Positions 32,904-41,835 of a stretch of 64,000 nt of DNA are shown in pieces. The position numbers and the translations under genes were made by a program. The notes beneath the pieces are model-generated. The model saw only the letters and a program-made list of their open reading frames with translations. It was not told where the DNA came from and ran no database searches. The DNA is from Sphingobium sp. Leaf26 (GTDB taxonomy: Bacteria > Pseudomonadota > Alphaproteobacteria > Sphingomonadales > Sphingomonadaceae), in assembly GCF_001421665.1 (NCBI RefSeq), contig NZ_LMKV01000003.1, forward strand, positions 1 to 64,000, written 5' to 3'. Position 1 is the stretch's first letter; every line of letters starts with the position of its first letter.

Positions 32904-33916
32904 GCCGGCGGTCCTTGATCAGCGAAGCGCTGGCGTCGGTTCCGGCTGAACCAGTGGTCCCGCCCGATCCGGCAACGGCCGAAGCGGCGCCGGGGCGCGT
33001 CAATTTCACCAACAAGCGTCTGGAAGCGTTTGGCGAGGCCGCGCGGATCGTGAAGCGACCGACCATAAGGTTGAAGCCGGCGGAATGTTCGATTTGGCCG
33101 GGCAATGCGCGCGACTATTCGCTGCTCGACGAACATCGGCTGCGCAGCCTGATTGATTCGATCCTGGCGGAAGGTGGCAACCGCATTCCGGCGGTGGTGC
33201 GGCGGACGCCCAATGGCCCCCTGCCCTATGAACTGGTCACGGGGACGCGGCGGCACTGGGCGATCAGCTGGCTCAATGCCAATCACTATCCCGACATGGA
33301 CCTGATCGCGATCATCGAGGATCTGGATGACGAGGCGGCTTTCCGTCTGGCTGACATCGAAAATCGCGAGCGCGAGGACATCTCCGATCTGGAGCGCGGC
33401 CTCAATTACAAGGCTGCGGTCGATCGCTTCTATGGCGGCGTGCAGTTGCGCATGGCCGAGCGGCTGAAGATCTCCAAGTCGCAACTGTCGCGCTATATCG
33501 CGCTGACCGACATTCCGCCCTTCCTGGTCAGCGCCTTTCATTCGCCAATGGATTTGCAGGCGAAATATGGCGAGAAACTGCTCCCCCTTCTGCGCGACCC
33601 GGCAAACCGAACGAAGCTGGAGGCGGCGGCCGACCAGATTGCATCGGAACAGAGTTTCCGCCGGTCGGGCGACGAGCAGCCCATCGCCGGTCCCGAGGTC
33701 ATGAGCCGCTTGCTCAAGGCGTTGATCGCCAAGGGCCGCGTGCAGAAGGCGGCAATCGCGGGGGGCAATGGCAAGCCGATCGGTGAGGTGGTGAAGGACC
33801 AGCAGAAGATATTGACGCTGACGCTCACTCCGTCCGACATGTCGACCGACGATATATTGGAAGCGCTGCGGCCGGTCATCGACGCCGCCCGCATCCGCAA
33901 TGCAAAGCGCCGATAG
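32900..33916 (+). CDS. parB: ParB-type partition protein
   Basis: The 338-residue protein has the ParB nuclease-like domain (about residues 70-160, with LLDEHRLRSLIDSILAEGG, the ParB box VTGTRRHWAISWLN and ADIENREREDISDLERG). A helix-turn-helix follows (MAERLKISKSQLSRYIALTD) that binds the centromere. It works with ParA in partition. It begins on the ParA stop codon. An 8-bp inverted repeat (33904-33911 with 33920-33927) overlaps its stop and may end transcription. Confidence 0.93.
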   Translation: MSRRSLISEALASVPAEPVVPPDPATAEAAPGRVNFTNKRLEAFGEAARIVKRPTIRLKPAECSIWPGNARDYSLLDEHRLRSLIDSILAEGGNRIPAVVRRTPNGPLPYELVTGTRRHWAISWLNANHYPDMDLIAIIEDLDDEAAFRLADIENREREDISDLERGLNYKAAVDRFYGGVQLRMAERLKISKSQLSRYIALTDIPPFLVSAFHSPMDLQAKYGEKLLPLLRDPANRTKLEAAADQIASEQSFRRSGDEQPIAGPEVMSRLLKALIAKGRVQKAAIAGGNGKPIGEVVKDQQKILTLTLTPSDMSTDDILEALRPVIDAARIRNAKRR

Positions 33917-34026
33917 GCGGGCGCTTTACGGGGATGAAAAGCTGAAAATAGAGTGATAATCGTTATTTTTCAGTTTGTTATGGCTGTTTTCCCCCTGGGG
34001 GGACAGCGGGAATGGGATGATGCAGG
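33917..34026. promoter_or_regulatory. Repeat-rich spacer before repA
   Basis: The 110-base gap contains an imperfect inverted repeat, CTGAAAATA (33942-33950) facing TATTTTTCAG (33964-33973), around ATAATCGTTAT, plus a G/C palindrome (CCCCTGGGG, about 33992-34000). It is AT-rich in its first half. It could hold the repA promoter with an autoregulatory operator, or origin elements. The role is inferred only from position. Confidence 0.4.
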
Positions 34027-35271
34027 GTGGCGAATGAGGGCGAACTCAAGACGGCGCTGAAAGAGCGCAAGGTCCAGTTCGAGATGTTCTTCACCTTGCC
34101 CGATTTCAGCGACATTTCGTTGCGCGACTATCAGGAGACGATGCAGCGGCCCTTCTTCAGCCTGTCGAAGCGCAAGCGCACCAAGCCCATAGAGTATGTC
34201 AGCCCGGATAAGTCGGTGAGCGTCCATGTCTCGCCTAATCCCACCTATGGCATGGCGACCATCTGGGACGCGGATATCATGATCTACCTGGCGTCGCATC
34301 TCAATGAACTGCGCGAGCGCGGCCTTAATGATCTGTCCCCCGTCATCCGGCTTCAACCCGGCGATCTGCTCAAACGCATTTGCTGGGGGACGAGCGGCCG
34401 TGCCTATGAACGGCTGGTGAGTGCGCTCGACCGGCTACAGGCGACGACGATCAAGACAAACATCCGTGCCAGCACCAAGAGTCGGGAAACGACTTTCTCC
34501 TGGATCGACAGCTATACCCATCTGGTCGACGAGCGTACCCAGCGTTCGCTGGGCATGGAAATCACCCTGTCCAAATGGTTCTTTGACGGAGTGATGGACA
34601 AGCGCAACGTGCTGGCCATTTCTCCGCTCTATTTCGAGATCACCAGCGGCCTTGGTAAGTGGCTTTACCGGGCCTCGCGCAAACATGCGGGCGGGAATGG
34701 ACCGGAAGGTTTTGTCATCGGCTTTGAAACGCTCCACCAGAAGAGCGGCAGCGAGAGCGCCTATCCAGTGTTCAAGCGCAAGCTGCTCGATCTTGCCAAG
34801 GCCAATGAATTACCGGACATCAGCCTGGAAGTTATCAATCCTGATAACAGCAAGCCCAAGATGCGAATGGTGATGCGCCGGCATATGGCCGAGCGTGTAC
34901 GATCGGGGCGGGCCACCCCCCTCCCCTCTTCCCCCGCCCGGACGAAGGCGGATCAGCAGGAAATGATCGACCCGCGACAGGCGATGAAGCTGATCGCACA
35001 CGCTGCGGGTGGGCTGCGAAGCGCAGCCGCTGATCCACGCAAGGTTCGTGAGACCCCGATATCATATGCTCGCGCGCGCGATATATTGGACGCGGATATA
35101 TATGAAGCGATCCGCAGCGATTTCCCTGGATGGGATTATGACGAGCTGATGCGCCGGTTCGATGCTTTTCTGGGGGCCAATCCGCATGAATTGCCCCGCA
35201 ACTATTCGAAGCGCTTCCATGGCTTTGTCAAAGAACATAACCGCCGCAACAAATTTAAATTGCGCCCCTGA
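34027..35271 (+). CDS. repA: Replication initiator protein A (RPA family)
   Basis: The 414-residue protein matches plasmid replication initiators of the RPA family. It has an N-terminal QFEMFFTLPDFSDISLRDYQ segment, YGMATIWDADIMIYLASHLNE, GRAYERLVSALDRL and TSGLGKWLYRASRKHAG, with winged-helix-like character. The C-terminal region (about 330-414) contains SYARARDILDADIYEAIRSDFPGWDYDEL. It would bind the origin and start replication of this replicon. The start is GTG at 34027; no in-frame ATG lies upstream before a stop. It is the strongest evidence that the window lies on a plasmid or chromid. Confidence 0.92.
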   Translation: MANEGELKTALKERKVQFEMFFTLPDFSDISLRDYQETMQRPFFSLSKRKRTKPIEYVSPDKSVSVHVSPNPTYGMATIWDADIMIYLASHLNELRERGLNDLSPVIRLQPGDLLKRICWGTSGRAYERLVSALDRLQATTIKTNIRASTKSRETTFSWIDSYTHLVDERTQRSLGMEITLSKWFFDGVMDKRNVLAISPLYFEITSGLGKWLYRASRKHAGGNGPEGFVIGFETLHQKSGSESAYPVFKRKLLDLAKANELPDISLEVINPDNSKPKMRMVMRRHMAERVRSGRATPLPSSPARTKADQQEMIDPRQAMKLIAHAAGGLRSAAADPRKVRETPISYARARDILDADIYEAIRSDFPGWDYDELMRRFDAFLGANPHELPRNYSKRFHGFVKEHNRRNKFKLRP

Positions 35272-35957
35272 TACCCTTCCGGCGTGTTTTTGGAATCATG
35301 GCATTCTTCACCGCCGCCGATCGACTGATCCAGCATTCGATAAGCTGACGTCGTGTGACATGACCTATAATCTGCCAGAAATCAGCCCTTTCCGCGCCTG
35401 ATAGCGTATATGTTCCGATCATCGTCCGGGATCGGCCGGACCGACGCTGGTGGGCATGGGATGATTCTGAAAACACGATGCGCGGCGCGTTCGAGAAAAG
35501 CGCGCAATTATTCTGCACCGGCTGGGGACTCGAACAGCGCAGATTTGTAGCACTTGGTCGTTCCCTGACATCATGCGCGATGCGATACGCGACCAGATCC
35601 TGTCATCGAACGTGTTTTCGGACATGGCTAAGTTATCGCGCCGAAGACTGAACACAACGGGGCGCCCGTTCGCCTGTGGAGCCATTACGATGGGAACGGT
35701 CGCGCGTTCGCGGCCCCTTCCCTTCACTAGCATGCGCACAAAGACGGTGAGCGGCGGACGCTCTCGCCGAACCGTTGCCTTTGGCGGGCGTGTCTGCCGG
35801 GGTCACAACCGAAAACGCATCAGGAAGATAGAACAAAAGCGGAAATTGCCGACAGGCCGGTTTCTAGCCCCGTGGAGCGCTTAGGCGCCTTCTGCATGCA
35901 ATGGCCAGTCAAGGCGTCCAAATGGCGCTCACCGCGCATCTGGCGAGGGCGATTTTC
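35272..35957. other. Intergenic region downstream of repA, no gene recognised
   Basis: This 686-base stretch has open frames on both strands (for example 35573-35884 plus and 35419-35739 minus), but none has a familiar motif or convincing start. It contains a short palindrome GTCCGG/CCGGAC near 35429-35442. A sequence near 35526-35535 on the minus strand looks like the T-loop of a tRNA but lacks a paired stem. It may contain origin elements, since initiator genes often sit beside the origin. Confidence 0.45.
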
Positions 35958-36998
35958 TCAGCCTTCGGTCCAAAAGTCACGGGCTGTGGGAACTGCAAGC
36001 GGGTCTGGCGCAACGGAAGGGGAGGGAAGATTGCTTACCGGAATGGCATAGCTGCGGTAGCTGGCCTGCCCGGAGCGCTCTACCAACAGGCCGGCCTCGG
36101 TCGCGATGGTCAGCAATTTGATCGCCCCAGCAGACGTGATGTCCAGACGGTCGGCGACCAGGCGACTGCCGATATGGGGATGGGCCATTGCCAGCATGAT
36201 GACCTCCCGCAGTCGGCCAGGTCTACGACGGGCCGCGATCTGGGTGGCGGCGCGTTCGGCATAGCCGCGCAGTCGTTGCTCCTGATCGAGATGATGACGT
36301 GCGCCGAGCGTCATGGCTTGCAGCCATAATCGGTCGAATCGTGCCGGCGTAGCGACTTTCCATGCGGCTCCGCTGAGCTGGAAGCCGATGGCGACCAGTC
36401 CACCCGACGAAGCTGCGGAACGGCCGGGGCCATGGCGATCGCCGATCAGGAAGCCGGCGACTGCGTCCCCACGCCCGATTGGGGCGCGCGCCCACCAGGA
36501 CTGCGCCATATGTGCGCCGTGAAGGAGGGGCGGGGAGGGGGGCAGGGCCGCCATGGCCTCTTGCCAGGCTTCCACCCGCAGCCGGACATCGGCCAGCGGC
36601 GATGACGGTGCAGCCCAAGGCGTGGCGGCCGTGCTTCCATCTTCCACGCCCAGCCAGTCGAGCAGGCCGATAGCATTCGTCCGCAATATGTCGAGCGTCA
36701 CTGGCGCGCCCACCGCCCGGCGCCAATGGGTGAGGTCGAAATCCGCACCACCGATACGTCCGCGACCATCGACAGTAAAGGCGTCTGCGTCGATCGCGGT
36801 CGCATCGACCCAAGCCAGGGCCTGGCGCTCGGCGATGAAGCATCGTATCTTCCAGGGGCGACGAACCGGGCTGAGCCGTTGACGCTCCTCAACCCGTGCC
36901 AGCATGGCCTGGGCATCTGCATATTCGGCCAGCAACGTGTTATCGTTCATAACACGATCGATATCTGGAAAATCCTCGTCAAAGTCCATCCATTTCAT
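35958..36998 (-). CDS. DUF1612-type helix-turn-helix protein (RHE_PE00001 family)
   Basis: The 346-residue product matches a family I know from rhizobial symbiotic and other plasmids (RHE_PE00001, DUF1612 plus a DUF1612-type helix-turn-helix). An N-terminal region with ERQRLSPVRRPWKIRCF and ALAWVDATAIDAD is followed by a glycine/alanine-rich centre. The C-terminal DNA-binding domain has LREVIMLAMAHPHIGSRLVADRLDITSAGAIKLLTIATEAGLLVE. Its function is unknown; the winged-helix end suggests a regulator of the replicon. The second Met at 36989 is an alternative start. Upstream lies a possible operator (37005-37061). It is convergent with repA. Confidence 0.85.
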   Translation of the reverse strand: MKWMDFDEDFPDIDRVMNDNTLLAEYADAQAMLARVEERQRLSPVRRPWKIRCFIAERQALAWVDATAIDADAFTVDGRGRIGGADFDLTHWRRAVGAPVTLDILRTNAIGLLDWLGVEDGSTAATPWAAPSSPLADVRLRVEAWQEAMAALPPSPPLLHGAHMAQSWWARAPIGRGDAVAGFLIGDRHGPGRSAASSGGLVAIGFQLSGAAWKVATPARFDRLWLQAMTLGARHHLDQEQRLRGYAERAATQIAARRRPGRLREVIMLAMAHPHIGSRLVADRLDITSAGAIKLLTIATEAGLLVERSGQASYRSYAIPVSNLPSPSVAPDPLAVPTARDFWTEG

Positions 36999-37004
36999 GT
37001 CCTG

Positions 37005-37061
37005 AAAATATCGTTGTTAATCAAACAGATCATCGTAATTATTTAACGATATCGATATTTT
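37005..37061. promoter_or_regulatory. Candidate operator upstream of the DUF1612 gene
   Basis: AAAATATCG (37005-37013) and CGATATTTT (37053-37061) form perfect 9-bp inverted arms. The flanking bases extend the match imperfectly (TTGTTAAT facing ATTTAACG). The repeat sits just upstream of the DUF1612 gene, whose product has a helix-turn-helix, so autoregulation is plausible. Confidence 0.45.
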
Positions 37062-37124
37062 AGATAGTCATCTTTTAGAGCGGTTCTCCTCTCTCGCCAA
37101 TCCCTCCATCTTTCGGACCGATTG

Positions 37125-38443
37125 GCGCTGGCCGTAGAGACGATTGTGCCTCTGCTTCTGCCTATCGCCATTCTTGTGGCCCGCCTTTACGCCGCCCTGC
37201 TGTTCGGCGGCGCGACGCTGGCTCACCGCTATCGTGCGCGCCTGAGCGGATCGCGCTGGCGCATCCCTGCATATGGCCTGGCGCTGGCCGTCCATTGCGC
37301 CAACTGGACCCGTTCCGTTGCGGTGTGCAGCACCGCAATGGGGGGATCGCACTATCTGCCCATCTATCCGAAGCCGGCGCTGTTGATGGCGTTGGGCGGG
37401 GCTTCCTGCACCGCCTGCATGTCGAAGTGCATCGCGATGGTGCGACCTCCATATCCGACTTCATCGGGTCGCGCTTCGACAAGAGCCGGGTGATCTCGGC
37501 GCTGGCGACGGTCGTCCTGCTGTTCGGCACCATTCCCTATGTCGCGCTGTAATTGCGGTCGGTCGCTTTCAGTTTCGCGCCGGTATCCAGCCACCCCCAA
37601 ACACGATGCCGCTGATCGGGGACCGGCCGCGCTGGCGCTGTTCGCCATCCTGTGCGGCGCGCAGAATGGGCGATCCGGTTCGCGTTGGCCGCGGAATCGG
37701 TGGTGAAACTGGTAGTGCTGCTGCCGGTTGCAGAGCTGGCTGGCGTTGCTGTGGACCATGGCCCCCGGCGCAACCGGGGCAGGGGCTGTCGATATTTCGC
37801 AGCAGCTTCGCGCCGGCGCGGCAGGACGGCGATCTAGTCCTCATCACCCTGTTGGCGATGCTGACGATCATTTGCCTGTCCCGCCATTTCATCGTCAGCG
37901 TCATGGAGGCGCGTGGGCCGGACGAGATCATGCTGGGGCTTCCCTATCTGCTGGTGGCGGTGCTGGCGGTGCCACCGATTGTCTCGGCGGGGCTGGAAAA
38001 TATCGACGTCGGCGTCAGCGTGATCGACCGCGACCTGCGGTGCTATCTCGATCTGTTCCGCTATCCGCCCGGTCTTGTGCGGGTCGGCGTGCCGATCGCC
38101 GACCTGATCCGCTGCAATGCCGAGCGGGGCGATTGCGGCCCCGGCGAGGGGGACGGTGCAGGAGGCGATGGGCAATGACTGCATCGTGACGGGCAGCGAG
38201 GCGGACCCGTTGGCCGCCAAGGGGCGGTTCGACAGGGCGTTGGTCGATTTCGAACTGAGAGTGACACGCGATAGCATCGACCTGATCGACGCGCTGCGTA
38301 TAGGATGGCCTGCCGCTGGCGCTGGTGACGGCGGGAAGCGGCGCGACGATGCTGGAACGAGCGGGACAGCGAGACGTCACGATATTGGTCAAGCCCTGAG
38401 CGGCGGCGTGCTGGACCGATGGATTGCCAATCTGACCCATTGA
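37125..38443 (+). pseudogene. Decayed symporter-domain hybrid sensor histidine kinase
   Basis: Fragments in several frames match one large protein, a sodium:solute-symporter-like sensor kinase with a PAS domain and receiver. The first piece (about 37125-37390) gives YLPIYPKPALLMALGG. A frameshift leads to TSISDFIGSRFDKSRVI and a TAA where the family has Gln (37549-37551), then LRSVAFSFAPVSS. A middle piece gives LLAMLTIICLSRHF and SVMEARGPDEIML. A PAS piece gives YLDLFRYPPGLVRVG and IADLIRCNAERGDCGP. A receiver remnant ends near 38443. The histidine-kinase core is deleted. The whole locus matches an acetate or carboxylate-sensing system seen next to acs in relatives. Confidence 0.75.
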
Positions 38444-38639
38444 TCGATCAAAAAATTACCAAATAGGTTGTAAACGACCTGCCGACACCCAGGGCCGATC
38501 GGCATTCAGGAGATGGCGAGCCGAACCGCAGGCCACCGCCAAGTAAAATGGTGTTTTTACGTGCCCCGGAGCGCAGCCTACTCAAAGTAGGTGAGCACCG
38601 GAAGCACGGAAAAGCGCCATTTGCAAGCCGTCAGAACTG

Positions 38640-38930
38640 AATGTCGATCGGCCCTAATTCCAGCGCGTGGGCCGCCAGCGCAGCGTGCGTTCTGGACGCC
38701 CAGCTTAGCAGGCGCGGTCGTCATGTGCGACTCGATCGTGGATTCCACCACGCCAAGCTCATAGGCGATCTGCTTGTCGAGCTGGCCGTTCCGGCACGCC
38801 CGGCACCACCGATAATTGTGTTGGCGTAAGCGAAGCGACCTTGTGCGCCATATCATCGACATCGCTGGTGGAGATGAGCGCCTGGACGGGGCTATGGCCA
38901 TCCAGCGCAGCCGCTATGGCGTCTTCGATC
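38640..38930 (-). pseudogene. Decayed LuxR-type response regulator
   Basis: On the minus strand the fragments DLAVIEDAIAA, MAHKVASLTPTQLSVV and then, after a frameshift, NGQLDKQIAYELGVVESTIESHM match the receiver end and LuxR helix-turn-helix of an acetate-locus response regulator. The receiver domain is missing, and its front is fused directly to acetyl-CoA synthetase remnants. It cannot work as it stands. Confidence 0.75.
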
Positions 38931-39400
38931 ACGGCCAGATCCTGATCTTTGCCGATGTCGCGGCCTTGTGTCATCGGCACATCTGCGCCGGTGCGCTGGA
39001 CCGGGATGACCTTTTCGACCGAGCTGTGATGGGCGAGCGTGGCGTCGACATTGGCCTTAAGCGCGACCTTTTTGCCGCCGCGCAGCCCTTCGTCGGCGGT
39101 GATGAAGAGGCAGGAATCGCAATCGCGACTTTGGCTTCCGGGATCATCGGCAGATAGAGCATCACCCGCTCGCCGCGCCGCATGGCCTGGCTTCTGAGCA
39201 CATTGGCGAAGCGGCAGACTTCCTCATGCAACCGGGCATAGGTGATGATGCGGCTTTCGGAAGGATCGTCGCCCGCCCAGATGATCGCGGGCTGTTCGCC
39301 ACGCTCGGCCAGATGGCCGTCGATGCAGTCGGCGCTGACGTTCAGCGCCCCGTCGGCGAACCAGATGATCCCGAACTCAGCCTTGTCAAAGCTGCTTTAA
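38931..39400 (-). pseudogene. Decayed acetyl-CoA/propionyl-CoA synthetase
   Basis: Minus-strand fragments match an acs-type synthetase. SFDKAEFGIIWFADGALNVS begins near 39399, then IDGHLAERGEQPAIIWAGDDP and LHEEVCRFANVLRSQ follow. RRGERVMLYLPMIPEAKVAI comes next, and after an internal deletion FITADEGLRGGKKVALKAN and ADVPMTQGRD. The start codon, the ATP-binding core and the C-terminal half are gone. The gene was once divergent from the porin piece at 39405, and a single deletion has removed both 5' ends at the junction near 39400. Confidence 0.8.
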
Positions 39401-39404
39401 TCGA

Positions 39405-39819
39405 CCTTCGTAGACGGCGTGATCCAGCCCGATCGCTGGGCCTGCTCGCCACCTATGGGCTGGGCATCGATCGCTATCCGGGGCTGGGGGCGGTGGCCGA
39501 TGTCGTGGATGATCCGACGCACACGCAGCGGTTGGGGCTGCTCGGCAACCTGTCGGGCTATACGGCGGTGAAGCTGGGCTGGGCCGACAGCCTGCGCTTC
39601 ACCTTTTCGGCCGGGTATCACCGGGCTAATTATGCGTCCGATTCCATCGTGCCGGGACTGGCGGACAAGGCGGCCTGTAGCCTGGCCGGCAATCTGTTCT
39701 GGTCGCCGGTAGACCATCTCGACCTCGGCGTCGAATATCGCCATGCTCAGCGCGAAGTCGTCAGCGGCCTCAAGGGCCAGATGGATCGGCTTGAGATGGC
39801 GGCCAAATATATATTCTGA
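39405..39819 (+). pseudogene. 3' end of a porin gene (DcaP-like)
   Basis: The frame encodes about 135 residues of beta-strand character: LLGNLSGYTAVKLGWADSLRFT, AGYHRANYASDSIVPGLADK, FWSPVDHLDLGVEYRHAQREV and QMDRLEMAAKYIF. It ends with phenylalanine, the mark of an outer-membrane barrel. It matches the C-terminus of trimeric porins of the DcaP group found beside acetate transporters in sphingomonads. The signal peptide and most strands are missing, so it is a remnant. It lies 56 bp before the intact MFS transporter. Confidence 0.8.
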
Positions 39820-39875
39820 CTTTTGTTCACGCGATTCCACCCGACTGGAAATCGCACTTGAAAGGAGAGGGGCTT

Positions 39876-41546
39876 ATGGCGACGACCTATGACGACGGCC
39901 AGCCGAAACACCATGCGGCGACGCAGAACGAGAAACTCGTCATCGCCGCGTCCTCATTGGGGACGGTGTTCGAATGGTATGATTTCTATCTCTACGGCCT
40001 GCTGGCCACCTATATCAGCGCCCAGTTCTTTTCGGGCGTGAACGAGACGACGGGGTTCATCTTCGCGCTGGCGGCGTTCGCGGCGGGTTTTGCGGTGCGG
40101 CCCTTCGGTGCGCTGGTGTTCGGGCGGATCGGCGATCTGGTCGGGCGCAAGAATACCTTCCTCGTCACCATGGGGATCATGGGCCTGTCGACCTTCGCCG
40201 TCGGCCTGCTGCCCAGCTATGCCAGCATCGGCGTGGCGGCGCCGATCATCCTGCTGCTCATGCGGCTGGCGCAGGGCCTGGCGCTTGGCGGCGAATATGG
40301 GGGCGCGGCCACCTATGTCGCCGAACATGCGCCGGAGGGGAAGCGCGGCCTCTATACGAGCTGGATCCAGACCACGGCGACTTTCGGCCTGTTCGCCGCG
40401 CTGCTGGTGGTGATCGGCTTCCGCTTCGCGCTGGGTGAGGAAGCCTTCGCCGCCTGGGGCTGGCGCTTGCCCTTCCTGATTTCGATCGTCCTGCTGGGCG
40501 TGTCGATGTGGATTCGCCTCCAACTCAACGAAAGCCCGGTCTTCCAGAAGATGAAGGATGAGGGCAAGACATCGAAGGCGCCGCTGACCGAGGCATTCGG
40601 CCAGTGGGGCAATCTGCGCTGGGTCATCATCGCGCTGCTGGGCGCGGTCGCGGGGCAGGCGGTGGTGTGGTATGCCGGGCAATTCTACGCGCTGTTCTTT
40701 CTGGAAAAGACGCTGAAGGTGGATGGCGCGACCGCCAATATCCTGATCGCCGTCGCGCTGGCACTGGCTACGCCCTTCTTCGTCTTCTTCGGCTGGCTGT
40801 CGGACAAGATCGGGCGCAAGCCGATCATTCTGGGCGGCTGCGCGCTGGCGGCGATCACCTATTTCCCGCTGTTCGGCGCCCTGACCCATGCGGCCAATCC
40901 GGCGCTGGCGGCGGCGCAGGCGTCCGCACCCATTATCGTCATCGCCAACAGCAAGGAATGTTCGTTCCAGTTCGACCCCGTCGGCAAGAACAGGTTCGAT
41001 ACGTCGAGTTGCGACATCGCCAAAACCTATCTGGCCAAGGCGAGCGCCAGCTATGACAATGTCGAAGCGCCGGCAGGCAGCGCGGCGATCGTGAAGATCG
41101 GTGCGGCCAGCTTTACCGCGCCCGATGCCGCCACGCTGGCGGGCGATGGCAAGGCGGTGGCGATTAGCGCATTTCAGGATGAACTGAAGGCTGGCCTTGC
41201 CAAGGCGGGCTATCCGGCCAAAGCGGACACGGCGCAGATCGACAAGGTCGCGGTCGTGGCGATCCTGTGGGCGCTCGCGATGCTGGTGACGATGGTCTAC
41301 GGCCCGATCGCGGCGATGCTGGTGGAGCTGTTCCCCAGCCGCATCCGCTATACCTCGATGTCGCTGCCCTATCATATCGGCAATGGCTGGTTCGGTGGCT
41401 TTCTGCCGACCACGGCCTTCGCGATGGTCGCGGCGACCGGGGATATCTATTACGGCCTCTGGTATCCGGTGGTGGTGGCCGCACTGACCGTGGTGGTCGG
41501 CCTGCTGTTCCTGCCGGAGACGTTCCGTCGGAACATCAACGACTGA
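39876..41546 (+). CDS. MHS-family MFS carboxylate transporter
   Basis: The 556-residue inner-membrane protein carries the MHS (metabolite:H+ symporter) signatures: GTVFEWYDFYLYG (residues about 29-41), AAGFAVRPFGALVFGRIGDLVGRK, LALGGEYGGAATYVAEH, and a GWLSDKIGRKPIILGG loop. It is longer than the usual 430-450 residues. Between the eighth and ninth membrane segments there is an extra soluble domain of about 110 residues (ANSKECSFQFDP to ADTAQIDKV) with two cysteines. The ATG at 39876 follows AAAGGAGAGG. It appears to be the only intact gene of the decayed acetate locus upstream and probably imports a short carboxylate or similar solute. Confidence 0.88.
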   Translation: MATTYDDGQPKHHAATQNEKLVIAASSLGTVFEWYDFYLYGLLATYISAQFFSGVNETTGFIFALAAFAAGFAVRPFGALVFGRIGDLVGRKNTFLVTMGIMGLSTFAVGLLPSYASIGVAAPIILLLMRLAQGLALGGEYGGAATYVAEHAPEGKRGLYTSWIQTTATFGLFAALLVVIGFRFALGEEAFAAWGWRLPFLISIVLLGVSMWIRLQLNESPVFQKMKDEGKTSKAPLTEAFGQWGNLRWVIIALLGAVAGQAVVWYAGQFYALFFLEKTLKVDGATANILIAVALALATPFFVFFGWLSDKIGRKPIILGGCALAAITYFPLFGALTHAANPALAAAQASAPIIVIANSKECSFQFDPVGKNRFDTSSCDIAKTYLAKASASYDNVEAPAGSAAIVKIGAASFTAPDAATLAGDGKAVAISAFQDELKAGLAKAGYPAKADTAQIDKVAVVAILWALAMLVTMVYGPIAAMLVELFPSRIRYTSMSLPYHIGNGWFGGFLPTTAFAMVAATGDIYYGLWYPVVVAALTVVVGLLFLPETFRRNIND

Positions 41547-41611
41547 CATCTGGCTTGGCAGATGTCGATACCGGCGACTGAGACAGCGAGTTGGACAGGT
41601 AGAATGATTGA

Positions 41612-41641
41612 GGGCGGTGTCGGTCGACGCCGCCCTTTTTT
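41612..41641 (+). terminator. Rho-independent terminator after the MHS transporter
   Basis: GGGCGGTGTCG pairs with CGACGCCGCCC (41612-41635, one G-T wobble) and is followed by six T residues at 41636-41641. It lies 66 bases after the transporter stop and ends its transcript. Confidence 0.85.
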
Positions 41642-41759
41642 AGAACGTCTGTGAAATTATAACTACAAAACGGGAATATTCACCAATCTATGGTATAATA
41701 TTTTCAGCAATTGTCGGAAAAGCATCGCGAAAGCGCGATTTTCCGGGCTTTTCGGGAAT

Positions 41760-41775
41760 TGGCACGGCCCCTGCA
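41760..41775 (+). promoter_or_regulatory. Sigma-54-type promoter candidate
   Basis: TGGCACG (41760-41766) is followed after 5 bases by TGCA (41772-41775). GG and GC are separated by exactly 10 bases, as in -24/-12 promoters, with one mismatch from the consensus TGGCAC-N5-TTGC. A short palindrome ATCGCG/CGCGAT (about 41727-41742) lies upstream. Transcription would start near 41786, about 50 bases before the small secreted protein gene. Confidence 0.5.
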
Positions 41776-41835
41776 ATGTCACCGGCATGATCCACAACGG
41801 ATCGTCCACAGAGATTTCAGGGAAGGAAGACCATC

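Noticed and set aside
35515-35545. tRNA-like T-loop (GTTCGAGTCCCC on the minus strand)
   Set aside because: The stem bases around the loop do not pair, and no anticodon or D arm is found upstream, so it is not a tRNA or a convincing integration remnant.
37122-37552. Possible intact small membrane protein genes
   Set aside because: The frames join into a symporter-like sensor kinase when read across frameshifts and a TAA codon, so they are parts of a pseudogene.
39954-41549. A 531-codon minus-strand frame opposite the MHS transporter
   Set aside because: It is rich in His/Gln/Arg as expected for an antisense shadow of a GC-rich membrane protein gene.
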